Source: Tetraselmis striata (Eukaryota; Chlorophyta; Chlorodendrophyceae; Chlorodendrales; Chlorodendraceae). From it: a stretch of DNA of 64,000 nt. This document shows, one piece after another, positions 46,301 to 57,827 of the stretch (positions are counted from its first letter, which is position 1; the number at the start of each line of letters is the position of its first letter). Location: the NCBI GenBank assembly GCA_006384855.1, contig VCJN01003129.1, forward strand, positions 52,580 through 116,579, written 5' to 3'. The notes below the pieces were generated by a model, which saw only the letters and a list, made by a program, of their open reading frames with translations, was not told the origin of the DNA and ran no database searches. The translations under genes were made by a program, and so were the position numbers.

Positions 46301-47386
46301 GGCGTCTTTTACGCTGGGTGGATGGGCATCCGGCGTCCGATGCACCCCGAATCTCACCAACACGCTACTCTACGCACCCCCAACGCATTCCGCCAGCCCC
46401 CCCTCTTTCCGCGCAGGTCCTACGTTCCATTGTATGTATATACATACGTACATGTATTGCTCCGAAACCAGCCCAAACTTTATGAGTGCACAAGTGTAAA
46501 TGGGGGGGGGGGGGGGGGGTGGGGGGGGGGGATGTGGCGGCGGGGCATCCACTCACACATACCCCAGCGATGCATGACAAATATTACATGCCGTGGCGGG
46601 TCGGCGGGCCGACCCGGCGGGCCGACCCGGCGGGGGGGGGGGGGGGGGGGGGGCGTCTATTCAACTACACGTGCGACAGTGTCGTTTCGTGGAGCAGTAT
46701 ATGTGCCCGGCCTCATTTATACCGCCCCCTACCTGCGCTGCATGGTCTACCCCTAAGAATTACTTAGCACAAACCGTCATTACTTAATAGGAACCTAGCA
46801 CAGCCAGGCTTATATGCCCGCTTTCCCGATCAACTTCTACGCACTTTCCGTCCCTCAACCGCCGGACATGGGGGTTAAGCCGCCAGCCTCGGCAGTTGCT
46901 TAGCCAGACTTGGCATCCCGTACCGTGTCCATGGCTTCGCAGCTCTGCCGCTGGCACACGCCGAGTCCGGCGCTTGCTGCCGCGGGGTTGCGCACGCATG
47001 CACGCACGGTAATACGCCGCCGACGCCGCCACGCTTACTTCCACCACCTTCGCCAGCCGCAGCTTCGCACGCCTTTCCGCCGACATACGAAACGCACGAA
47101 TCCCCCCCCGTCCCCGCGTCATGTATATTATATTCGAGGCGACTATGCGGGGCGCAGCACACGCCGCGGCGTGGGTCGGCGGAGCGACAGGCGGCGGGAG
47201 CCCTAATGGCCGGGCAGTATCCACACCCACACAGGCACCGCCGCTCACCTCCGACGCGGATGAACCGCCTCCCAAAGGAAACATGCCGGTTGGTGGTAAG
47301 CCCAGCAGGCGTGCGTGGGGTGCCGGCGCCGGTACTGGTGCGACGGAGCTGTCGCGTCAGGAACCGCACCGCATGTGGAGCAACAC

Positions 47387-48016
47387 ATGGCGGTGCCGGC
47401 CCCACCTATGTCTAGGGCCACCTCCTCACAACACCCCGCCACGACGGCGTCGGCCACCGCCGACGGCGCCGTTGCGGGGGGGGACGCCCTGCCAGGCGAC
47501 GATGATGCGCCTGGTGCGCCGCGTCAGGAGGCAGAGGAGGCCGTGGTCGAGGCGACTGATCGGGCTGAGGGGGTTGTCGAGGCGAGCGAGGCTGCGCTCG
47601 CGCCACCCGCCCCGCAGCCACCTGCGGGACATGCCGACTTGCTCGTCGCCATGTTGACCGGAGCACTACGAGCAGTGGCGGGAGGCGGCCACATGCACTA
47701 TCATGTGCGTGTCCTGGCCGGACGCCCGTCATGCGTGGACTGCGGCCAACGGACGGACTGGGAGTGTTGCTGCGACGGCACCCCGGCTTTGTGCGGCCCC
47801 AAGTACCCATGCATGGCGACCCATCAGCGGGCAGTCCCCTGCCCGACCACGGCCACGAAGAGGGCGGAGTTCCGCCATGTCAGGGACGCGTTCCACGACG
47901 CGACTCGCGCCGCCGTGTGTGAGGCTTCCGAGAAGGCACGCGCGGCTGGTAGGGTGCGCAGGGTGAGGCGGCGGACGGCCCAGGAGCTGAAGGAGAGCGA
48001 GACATGCCGTCAGTGA
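47387..48016 (+). CDS. Zinc-ribbon protein in transposon copy A
   Basis: An ATG at 47387 opens 209 codons. The first half is Ala/Pro/Glu-rich (APRQEAEEAVVEATDRAEGV). Near residue 118 there is a Cys cluster: CVDCGQRTDWECCCDG, then LCGPKYPCMATH, spaced like the C-terminal zinc ribbon of piggyBac-type and related transposases (CX2C...WXCXC...LC...C...H). The tail is basic (RVRRVRRRTAQELKE). Copy B has an extra G in a G-run and lacks 26 bases just before the ribbon, so its frame is broken. This makes A the better copy. A DNA-binding role in transposition is inference. A poly(C) tract follows at 48198. Confidence 0.5.
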   Translation: MAVPAPPMSRATSSQHPATTASATADGAVAGGDALPGDDDAPGAPRQEAEEAVVEATDRAEGVVEASEAALAPPAPQPPAGHADLLVAMLTGALRAVAGGGHMHYHVRVLAGRPSCVDCGQRTDWECCCDGTPALCGPKYPCMATHQRAVPCPTTATKRAEFRHVRDAFHDATRAAVCEASEKARAAGRVRRVRRRTAQELKESETCRQ

Positions 48017-48060
48017 GGTCGGGCGCAATGTCATTGGGTGGGGCACACGGACGTGTAACA

Positions 48061-48365
48061 CTTGCACTTTGCGCGTACTGCTGGGTTACATCCAGGCTGC
48101 GTCACACTATGCAACCGGAAAGGCTGCGTTGCTACTGCAAACAATGCGACGCCTCACTCTGTAGCAACCGCTGCCGCGCCTATCCCACAGCCGCTGCCCC
48201 CCCCCCCCCCCCCCCCCCCCCGCGCGGGATCCCCGCCATCAGCAGCTTGCACTTGCACTTTGCGCGTACTGCTGGGTTACATCCAGGCGGCGTCACACCG
48301 GAAAGGCTGCGTTGCCACTGCAAACGATGCTACGCCTCACTCGGTAGCAACCGCTGCCCCGCCCA
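48061..48365 (+). repeat. Two about 118-bp direct repeats
   Basis: The sequence from CTTGCACTTTGCGCGTACTG to GTAGCAACCGCTGCC occurs at 48061-48178 and 48249-48365 with about 10 differences, separated by a poly(C) tract. Copy B has a single hybrid of the two at 58479-58596. Confidence 0.85.
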
Positions 48366-48965
48366 TCCCACTCGGGATGCTGAGAGCAGCTAAAGGGCAC
48401 CGGGGGCGGGGCAAGAGGGAGCAGGGCCAATGATTGTGGAAGAGCGGGGACCCGCTTGCATGCCATCGTATTATATCTTGCACAATATCTGTTGCTGCAC
48501 TCATATCTCACATCACTAGCTTAGCTATAGTGATTCCCCCCCCCCCCCCCCCCCCCGCACCGCGTACGCACAAGCCTGGGTATACGCATCAACTGCCCGC
48601 CGGGATGAGAAACTGGTATTGGTAGTGTGTCTGTGGGGTGGAGGGGGGGGGGCAAAAGAGCTGCCAATTGCTGCCAAGCTGGTGCGTTACATTGGGGCAG
48701 GCGCTGGGCAGACAATTGGGGCTCGCTTCAGAGCATTGTCTAGTGCCTATGCGGCTGCGCCGCCTCCGCCGCATGCAGACTCTGCGGGCTCACCAGCACC
48801 GCCACCTCAGTCATGCGGCCCTGCATCCCGCAGCCCGCCGCCGTCAGCCAGATCAGAGGTATCCAGAAGCCAGTGCTGGGGTTGTTGCGGCATGACCGCA
48901 TAGTTTTCAGCGGCTGCCGTCCACAGCTTGTAATGCATCCCTTTCCGCCGATTCCGCTGTATGCG

Positions 48966-49775
48966 CTGTCTTGGCGCCGCGCTGCCCCGGCCGCCGCTGT
49001 CTTGGCGCCGCGCTGCCCCGGCCGCCGCTGTCCTGGCGCCGCGCTGCCCCGGCCGCCGCGCCTTGGCGCCGCGCTGCCCCGGCCGCCGCGCCTTGGCGCC
49101 GCGCTGCCCCGGCCGCCGCGCCTTGGCGCCGCGCTGCCCCGGCCGCCGCGCCTTGGCGCCGCGCTGCCCCGGCCGCCGCTGTCTTGGCGCCGCGCTGCCC
49201 CGGCCGCCGCTGTCTTGGCGCCGCGCTGCCCCGGCCGCCGCGCCTTGGCGCCGCGCTGCCCCGGCCGCCGCTGTCTTGGCGCCGCGCTGCCCCGGCCGCC
49301 GCTGTCTTGGCGCCGCGCTGCCCCGGCCGCCGCGCCTTGGCGCCGCGCTGCCCCGGCCGCCGCGCCTTGGCGCCGCGCTGCCCCGGCCGCCGCGCCTTGG
49401 CGCCGCGCTGCCCCGGCCGCCGCGCCTTGGCGCCGCGCTGCCCCGGCCGCCGCGCCTTGGCGCCGCGCTGCCCCGGCCGCCGCTGTCTTGGCGCCGCGCT
49501 GCCCCGGCCGCCGCTGTCTTGGCGCCGCGCTGCCCCGGCCGCCGCTGTCTTGGCGCCGCGCTGCCCCGGCCGCCGCTGTCTTGGCGCCGCGCTGCCCCGG
49601 CCGCCGCTGTCTTGGCGCCGCGCTGCCCCGGCCGCCGCTGTCTTGGCGCCGCGCTGCCCCGGCCGCCGCGCCTTGGCGCCGCGCTGCCCCGGCCGCCGCG
49701 CCTTGGCGCCGCGCTGCCCCGGCCGCCGCGCCTTGGCGCCGCGCTGCCCCGGCCGCCGCGCCTTGGCGCCGCGCG
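48966..49775 (+). repeat. 30/31-bp GC-rich minisatellite, about 27 units (copy A)
   Basis: The unit is CTTGGCGCCGCGCTGCCCCG followed by GCCGCCGCGC (30 bases) or GCCGCCGCTGT (31 bases). The two unit types occur in blocks. Copy B has only about 7 units (58608-58835), all of the 30-base type. Confidence 0.95.
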
Positions 49776-51251
49776 GGGTATCGAGTCCTCCCCTCCCTAG
49801 TGAGCGCGTCCACCTGCGCCTTGCGCTCGGGGCCGTCCTCCTCCGTCACCACATTCTGCAACCCCCACCGCGTGACGAACCACGCAGCTCCTTGCATGCG
49901 CTTGTACATGTGCCCAAGCACCGCCTAGGGACGCGAAGCTCCTTCTCGGTCATGATCGCCTTCACCCGGGCCTCCTCGAGCAGCGGACCGGCGTTAAGAA
50001 TGGAAAACGTTTCCATGTGGTGCAAGCAGTCCTCCATGACCCAGCCGGACTGCACCGTCACCTTGCCTGACCCTGCAGTCATGGAGGGGAATGCCGTCAC
50101 GCCCACGCCCACGCCCACGCCCACGCCCGGGGGGGGGGGGGGGGGGGTTACCTTTCGATTCTTGGACACTGCAAACGAAGGGCGCAACCCGCGTTCAAAG
50201 TTGCTGGGTATCGGGACTAAAGCCTGGCGCCGGTCTTCCTGCTTCATAGCTCGGAATCCAATGTGGCCCTGCACGGTGACAAATTTCCTCCAGAAGTCCC
50301 TTCCCAAGCCAAAAAAAAACAGGTGGAACGGCGCGAGGGGGAAGAGGTTGATCATGCTGACATAGCCCAGGACCACATGCACATGGCACACGCCATGGCA
50401 GCCAGTGTTCTGCTTGGCCTCCGCCAGCCGGGTTGTGTTGAACGCACGCCGGGCAAGGTGCGTGATTCACTGGACAAGTCATCGCCTTGATGGACGGTTA
50501 CCAAGCGAGCCTCCCCGTCCGCATCCACATGGGGGTGCTCCTGGGCAGCCGCCATAGCCTCCACAACCTGCCACGCCGACCGGGCGGGTGCGTGTGATTC
50601 CATACAACCGCAGTTGAGTGGTGCCACCAGCACGCAGGCCGGGCCCACTCACCTCTGAACGCAGAAGGTCCACAATGTCACCGTCCTCGAAAACAGCGCG
50701 CCACTGGGTCGCCCCGCCGTAGTCCTCCAACACCCACTCGGTAACGACGCCGGTTATCACGCCGTAGTGCCATACTCCCCGGAACTTCTTGGCGATGACC
50801 TTCATGTAGAAGTCGCCGGGATCGCCTTTCCATATCACGCCCTCATCGCGGGTTCGACGCCCGCCGGCGGCCACGCAGGCGCGTCGATGTCCATACCGTC
50901 TTCGCCAACGGGGTCCTCCCCCACGCCCATCACATCGTCCACCTTCGAGCCGCCGTCGTCCGAGACCGGCGCCGGCGGGCCGTTTCCGACGGCTGCAGCT
51001 ACTCCTGCTGCCGCGCTTGTTGCTGCTGTTGCTGCTGCTGCTGCTGCCGCCCCTGCTGCTGCTGCTTGTGATAAGGCGGCCTTGCGGCGCAACTTAGCCG
51101 CACGCTTCAACGAGTGGCTACAGTTCGGGTATTTCCGGAAGTGCCGCTCTCGCGCCGTCCTTTCACTACTACCCGTCACGATGCCGTGGCAGTGCTTGCA
51201 TGTGTACACGCCATCCTTCGACACACTCGCTATCCATCCCTTTGCCGGCAT
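49770..51251 (-). pseudogene. BED-finger / tudor-like protein gene in transposon copy A
   Basis: An ATG at 51251-51249 starts MPAKGWIASVSKDG and a BED-like finger (CKHCHGIVTGSSERTARERH...C), then a poly-Ala stretch encoded by GCA repeats and an acidic linker. A one-base loss near 50845 shifts the frame. The next frame holds KKFRGVWHYGVITGVV and VFEDGDIVDLL, like the tudor/SAWADEE-type modules at the front of algal transposases, up to a GTGAGT donor at 50653. Downstream, 50152-50391 (FHLFFFGLGRDFWRKFVTVQ) ends at a GTAAC donor followed directly by poly(C). 49846-50096 (GWVMEDCLHHMETFSILNAG) continues towards the GC-rich array. I cannot identify a catalytic domain. It is a candidate transposase or accessory gene. 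Confidence 0.5.
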
Positions 51252-51824
51252 GCCTGCTGCCGCGCGCGGGGGGCGGGGGGGGGGGTTGAGAGTTGGGGTG
51301 GATGTAACCCACCACCGGCAGGCAACACAGATGCGAGTGCGCGGCTGTCCGCGCTTGATTCAACGGTGAGCGGCGGTGACCGTGAGGCGACCCCGTACTT
51401 CATGCGCGTGCTGGGGCGTTACACAATCATCAGCAGTTAGGGCGGCTGCATTAAAACGCGCACCTACGAACACCACCTACCGCCTACCACCTACCGTACC
51501 ACCTACATCCGCCCACACCTCCGCCCGTCGTGCCGCACATCGCGGCACACCGCGGCGATGTGCAGCGATGTGCAGCGAGTACTTGCAGCCGCCTGTACTT
51601 AGCCCGGGTACTCCGCGTCGGCGGGCGACACGCGAGCCCGCGTGCGCATATCAATTTGATGAAATTATGGAAACGAGAAATTCATATAGTACTTTACAGG
51701 TCGCGCGCGATAGTCGTCGCTACTGGGTATGAAATCCACGTCCCTCGTCCGTCCCGTATCGTCCCCGTATGTCGTCGTTCGTCACCAGTAGGGCACATTT
51801 ACGTCACATCTGAATCTCACAGTG

Positions 51825-52530
51825 GCAGGCGCGGGAGCCCCATCACGTGCCGTGCGCTCCGCCGCAACCCCGCCAAGAACGTTGTCTGCATGCGCCATGT
51901 TGATGAGCAAGGAGAAACGGCGGCGCCACGCAGACAACAGCTGGCCGATTTCTTGGCCGCTAGGTGTGCATGGGGCTAGCTGCGCTTTCGCGAGCTCCGC
52001 CGAGAAAGACTCAGCGTGCGAGGCCAGCGGGCCGAACTCGGACATGGCATCAAAGGGAACAATGCGAAGCATGTCAGCGGCGTTTCGGACACCTTCGTCG
52101 AACATCGGGATTTTGTGGCGCTCTGTGGCTCGCATTACAGTCGTTGGACGATCCGAGCTTGACTACACGCCGAGGAAAGGGCCAATGGTTGTGGTATCGA
52201 TAGCAAGCGTGTTCCCGCGGATAACACATACCCAAAAAGCCCAACATCGGCCGGCCGGCGCTGCCATTCGGAAGAGAAACAAGCACCAATGCGTCCGTGA
52301 GGATCTGGACACCCACGCCTAGGGCGGATGACTTAACGTCGTGGCAAACGTCGAAAAGGCCATGTGCCGCCCACTCATGTGCGGGATGATTGGAGTCGCC
52401 CCCACAGCAACGTGCTACGTGATCAGCGTACGCGATCGCCCAAGCCGATGGAGTGAACTCCACGCCGGCATCCTCAAAACGGGCCAGCATGCCTTGTAGG
52501 CTTGTACCGAGACGGAGCAAATATAAACTC
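51825..52530 (-). mobile_element. Non-LTR retrotransposon copy 2, 5' part (truncated)
   Basis: Minus-strand match to the endonuclease-domain end of copy 1: GMLARFEDAGVEFTPS (about 52470-52515), ARCCGGDSNHPAHEWAAHGL, and SAWRRRFSLLINMA (about 51900). It carries frameshifts. Similarity to copy 1 stops near 52530, as expected for a 5'-truncated insertion. The remaining 52531-52601 is unique. Its 3' part is at 43150-43520, beyond transposon A. Confidence 0.85.
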
Positions 52531-53316
52531 GGATAGCAATGGCCACGTTTCGAGCTGCAAATCATATCATGTGCTGGCTATACATAGTCTAATATGCCAC
52601 CCACTGTGAGATTCAGATGTGACATACGGGTGACGAAGCACTACCGTACCGGTACCACTATTATCCGTGAAAGCTGCTGCTGGTGGCGGCACGTCCATCC
52701 AGTTACGTGCGAGTACATCCGGCGTTATTGCCGGCGGGCGATAAATCCTTTTTGTCATCATTCTGGTAGTCGTACTAGCCCGGTAAATTGTTACATGGCA
52801 CTGACGTATAAGGTACAAGGTTGTCCGTGTAGTACCGGGTAGTACGCGATATATTTATTGAGCCGGTACCGGGTATCTAGTACCCGGTACCCGGTACCCG
52901 GGCGCGATGACGAGTCGTCGTGTGGATAACTACGACTATTAGTACATGGGAGCGCAAATCGCAGCCGTACTATTCGGTAACACTGGGGAATTTTGTGTAC
53001 ATTATAGCTAGTACTGCTGAACGGGCCTGCCAGCCGTCCGATCAAAGGTCATCAGATGGGCGGTTTGGCTGCCATGTTTTGCCAAAGATTGCTCACGTTA
53101 CATAAATATTCGCGAGGAGGAGGGCGGGGGCAGGCAGCGGTTTACCGAAGAATGTTTGAATTACAATATTCGCGACAGCTGCCATCGGGGAATGTGGCCC
53201 GGGGGGGGGGGGGGGGGGGCGGGCGGGGGTGGTCCCCCCGCCCCCCCCCCCCCCCCCCCCCCGCCGCCCGCCGCTCCCGCCGGGGGAGTGAGGGGAGGGG
53301 GGTAAGGGGGCGGGGG

Positions 53317-53544
53317 CTACTGCTTGTTCTTGTTCTTGCGTGCCCGGGGGACCCTCCGCTTCGACGATGTCGCTGCCTCCGCCTCCGCCTCCGCCTCCGC
53401 CTCCGCCTGCGCCTCCGACTCCGCCTCCGACTCCGCGACCGTCAGTTTCTTACCTCGGCGCTTCTTCACTGGCCTCTTCCGCTTCTTGTCATCCGTCAGT
53501 GTCTTCACCACCCCGGGAGGCTGTGCCGTCGACGACGCCGCCAT
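53317..53544 (-). CDS. Small charged protein in transposon copy B
   Basis: Counterpart of 44232-44459. ATG at 53544-53542, 75 residues with the same basic-acidic-basic layout. One visible change is a Thr for Arg before SSKRRVPRARKN. Conservation of the whole frame in two copies supports a real product. Confidence 0.45.
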   Translation of the reverse strand: MAASSTAQPPGVVKTLTDDKKRKRPVKKRRGKKLTVAESEAESEAQAEAEAEAEAEAATSSKRRVPRARKNKNKQ

Positions 53545-54739
53545 GAGCTTCCTTACCTTGGCGTCGGGACGCCTCCTGTGCCCGAGACGCCCACAACAAG
53601 CCACAATCGTTTCGCCTTTAAGCGGCTGAGGATGCGGCCTCCTCGGCCACCACGAGTTGCGCCGCTGGCACTGTGGAAGCCTTGGCGTTGAGGTGGGCCT
53701 TACGGCGCTCCCGGACGAACCTGCGCGCGGCACAAGTTAGCCACGAGTGGGTGCGTGCTAATGCGGAGGGTGGAGTGTTTTGTTGCGCGCCCACCTTGTC
53801 ACGCGTTTCCTCATGTCTTTCTCGTCCTCCTCGATGCCGGCGGCGCGGACACGCGAGACAACAAGGCTCGCCGCCCACTTTTGCCCGGGGGGCGAGGTCT
53901 GCCATGGCGCTGTGAGCGGTGAAGGGGCGTGGGGGGGGGGGGGGGGGGGGGGGGGGGGGGCGGCCGAGGTGGAGAAACTAACACCCAGTCGACGACCGCC
54001 TTCCGCAGCAGTCAACGAGCGACACATCGGAGGCGAGGAGCAGCGCGCCACTACTATTTATATGCACGTATTGTCAAGAGCTAGTCGGTGCGGCATTGTG
54101 TCGGTGTAATTTCGCAATGTTTATTGTTGAAGTAGCACGGCGTAATGAATACGCGGTTTCACCGAGTGAATCCGGGATAATATGTGCGGTAGGGCGCGCG
54201 TATATGTGCGCGACGAATGTGCGCGCGCAGCGTTGTGCGGCGGTGTGCGGCGGTGTGCGGCGGTGTGCACCGGTGTTAATATAGTGTGAATATTATATCG
54301 GCCGTAGACGATCGGGTCTGGCAGCACCGCCCGTGCTTGTAAATAAGCGACAATGGATCACGTCATGCTCCGGTTGTACTCCTACACTTCCTCCACTTTG
54401 GCGGGTGGGGGGGGGGCGGGGGGGGGGGGGGGGGGGGTCATGTCCTTATTACTTGCATCGGTGGACGTGCTGGATATGGAGGTCACCGGGCACATCGCGT
54501 GGTTTCGGAGCAGTTCATTCGCGCCTCCTCGTCTTGTTTGCAATCGTCGCCCTAATCCAATGCAGGGTGAGTAGCGGGACACTGTGCCCCCCCCCCCCCC
54601 CCGGGTTTATGTAAACAAATATCTAGCCGTGCATGCGCCGCAATCGGTACCCAATGAGCGGGGTATGCGACAGTGGTTTCGGAGCAGTGCAAGCATTCCG
54701 TGCGTGTGCACAAGCACGTACGACTGGGAATGAGGCGGG

Positions 54740-56730
54740 GGTTGCGGATGGAGTGCATTGGCGGTGCATAGAATAGCGTGTTCCTGGGGTTTTGGCTGCA
54801 TCAGACGCCGTATTCCCATCCATCCGGCACGGAATGTCCGGTTTTCACACATTTGTGTGTTAATATAGTGTGAATATTACGCGTCTTTTACGCCGGGTGG
54901 ATGGGCATCCGGCGTCCGATGCACCCCAAGTATTTACAGCACGCTACTCTACGCACCGCCAATGCACTCCGCAAGCCCCGCCTCCATCCGCGTCGGAACC
55001 GGTAGTAAGTGTTGTTGTGTGCGCACATCGTGACAACATTACACGGTGGCAATTGCAATTATTAGCGGTGGATAATGTGAAGGCGTTTTCGAAATCGACA
55101 GAGAATGAGGCGGTGCTGGCGGAGTGCATTGGCGGTGCATAGAATAGCGTGTTGCTGGGGTTTTGGCTGCATCGGACGCCGTATTCCCACCCATCCGGCA
55201 CGGAATGTCCGGTTTTCACACATTTGCGTGTGAATATAGTGTGAATATTACGCGTCTTTTACGCCGGGTGGATGGGCATCCGGCGTCCGATGCACCCCAA
55301 TTATTTGCAGCACGCTACTCTACGCACCGCCAGTGCACTCCGCAAGCCCCGCCTCCATCCGCGTCGGAACCGGTAGTAAGTGTTGTTGTGTGCGCACATC
55401 GTGACAACATTAGACGGTGGCAATTATTGCAATTATTACCGGTGGATAATGTGAAGGCGTTTTCGAAATCGACAGAGAATGAGGCGGTGCTGGCGGAGTG
55501 CATTGGCGGTGCATAGAATAGCGTGTTGCTGGGGTTTTGGCTGCATCGGACGCCGTATTCCCACCCATCCGGCACGGAATGTCCGGTTTTCACACATTTG
55601 TGTGTTAATATAGTGTGAATATTACGCGTCTTTTACGCCGGGTGGATGGGCATCCGGCGTCCGATGCACCCCAAGTATTTACAGCACGCTACTCTACGCA
55701 CCGCCAATGCACTCCGCAAGCCCCGCCTCCATCCGCGTCGGAACCGGTAGTAAGTGTTGTTGTGTGCGCACATCGTGACAACATTACACGGTGGCAATTG
55801 CAATTATTAGCGGTGGATAATGTGAAGGCGTTTTCGAAATCGACAGAGAATGAGGCGGTGCTGGCGGAGTGCATTGGCGGTGCATAGAATAGCGTGTTGC
55901 TGGGGTTTTGGCTGCATCGGACGCCGTATTCGCACCCATCCGGCACGGAATGTCCGGTTTTCACACATTTGCGTGTGAATATAGTGTGAATATTACGCGT
56001 CTTTTACGCCGGGTGGATGGGCATCCGGCGTCCGATGCACCCCAATTATTTGCAGCACGCTACTCTACGCACCGCCAGTGCACTCCGCAAGCCCCGCCTC
56101 CATCCGCGTCGGAACCGGTAGTAAGTGTTGTTGTGTGCGCACATCGTGACAACATTAGACGGTGGCAATTTATTGCAATTATTACCGGTGGATAATGTGA
56201 AGGCGTTTTCGAAATCGACAGAGAATGAGGCGGTGCTGGCGGAGTGCATTGGCGGTGCATAGAATAGCGTGTTGCTGGGGTTTTGGCTGCATCGGACGCC
56301 GTATTCCCACCCATCCGGCACGGAATGTCCGGTTTTCACACATTTGCGTGTTAATATAGTGTGAATATTACGCGTCTTTTACGCCGGGTGGATGGGCATC
56401 CGGCGTCCGATGCACCCCAATTATTTGCAGCACGCTACTCTACGCACCGCCAGTGCACTCCGCAAGCCCCGCCTCCATCCGCGTCGGAACCGGTAGTAAG
56501 TGTTGTTGTGTGCGCACATCGTGACAACATTACACGGTGGAAATTGCAATTATTAGCGGTGGATAATGTGAAGACGTTTTCGAAATCGACAGAGAATGAG
56601 GCGGTGCTGGCGGAGTGCATTGGCGGTGCATAGAATAGCGTGTTGCTGGGGTTTTGGCTGCATCGGACGCCGTATTCCCACCCATCCGGCACGGAATGTC
56701 CGGTTTTCACACATTTGCGTGTGAATATAG
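54740..56730 (+). repeat. About 373-bp tandem repeat, 5 units plus partial ends (copy B)
   Basis: The anchor CCTCCATCCGCGTCGGAACC recurs near 54980, 55352, 55726, 56100 and 56473 (steps of 372-374 bases). Units 1 and 3 share AAGTATTTACAG. Units 2 and 4 share AATTATTTGCAG together with an ATTAGACGG...ATTACCGG version. The array is therefore organised in dimers of about 746 bases. Confidence 0.9.
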
Positions 56731-56934
56731 TGTGAATATAGTACGCGTCTTTTACGCCGGGTGGATGGGCATCCGGCGTCCGATGCACCCCGAATCTCAC
56801 CAACACGCTACTCTACGCACCCCCAACGCACTCCGCCAGCCCCGCACAGGTCCTACGTTCCGTTGTATGTATATACATACGTACATGTACTGCTCCGAAA
56901 CCAGCCCAAACTTAATGAGTGCACAAGTGTAAAT

Positions 56935-56969
<35 letters not shown>

Positions 56970-57827
56970 TGTGGCGGCGGGGCATCCACTCACACATACC
57001 CCGGCGATGCATGACAGATATTACATGCCGTGGCGGGTCGGCGGGCCGACCCGGCGGGGGGTGGGGGGGGGGGGGGGGGGGGGGGGGGGTCTATTCAACT
57101 ACACGTGCCACAGTGTCGTTTCGTGGAGCAGTATATGTGCCCGGCCTCATTTATACCGCCCCCTACCTGCGCTGCATGGTCCACCCCTACGAATTACTTA
57201 GCACAAACCGCCATTACTTAATAGGAACCTAGCACAGCCAGGCTTATATGCCCGCTTTGCCGATCAACTTCTACGCACTTTCCGTCCCTCAACCGCCGGA
57301 CATGGGGGTTAAGCCGCCAGCCTCGGCAGTTGCTTAGCCAGACTTGGCATCCCGTACCGTGTCCATGGCTTCGCAGCTCTGCCGCCGGCACACGCCGAGT
57401 CCGGGCTTGCTGCCGCGGGGTTGCGCACGCATGCACGCACGGTAATACGCCGCCGACGCCGCCACGCTTACTTCCACCACCTTCGCCAGCCGCAGCTTCG
57501 CACGCCGTTCCGCCGACATACGAAACGCACGAATCCCCCCCCCCCCCCCCCCCCGTCCCCGCGTCATGTATAATATATTCGAGGCGACTATGCGGGGCGC
57601 AGCACACGCCGCGGCGTGGGTCGGCGGAGCGGCAGGCGGCGGGAGCCCTAATGGCCGGGCAGTATCGACACCCACACAGGCACCGCCGCTCACCTCCGAC
57701 GCGGATGAACCGCCTCCCAAAGGAAACATGCCGGTTGGTGGTAAGCCCAGCAGGCGTGGGGTGCCGGCGCCGGTACTGGTGCGACGGAGCTGTCGCGTCA
57801 GGAACCGCACCGCATGTGGAGCAACAC

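Larger units (their letters stand above)
43521..51824. mobile_element. Large DNA transposon with CACTG termini, copy A (8,304 bp)
   Basis: Both ends carry the terminal inverted repeat CACTGTGAGATTCAGATGTG(AC): plus strand from 43521 and reverse complement ending at 51824. The element is flanked by GCA on each side (43518-43520 and 51825-51827), a 3-bp target duplication. CACTG/CACTA ends with 3-bp duplications are typical of the CACTA (EnSpm) superfamily. Subterminal repeats rich in GGTACC (43740-43830) fit as well. No transposase of that family is recognised, so the superfamily call rests on the ends alone. It carries the genes and arrays listed below. Confidence 0.85.

Noticed and set aside
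45250..46363. About 90-codon frames in each about 370-bp repeat unit
   Set aside because: Open on both strands, with frame changing between units and no domain; treated as satellite sequence.
48740..50365. Very long plus- and minus-strand frames (up to about 460 codons) over the GC-rich array
   Set aside because: They arise because the 30/31-bp unit lacks stop codons; repeat composition, not protein selection, keeps them open.
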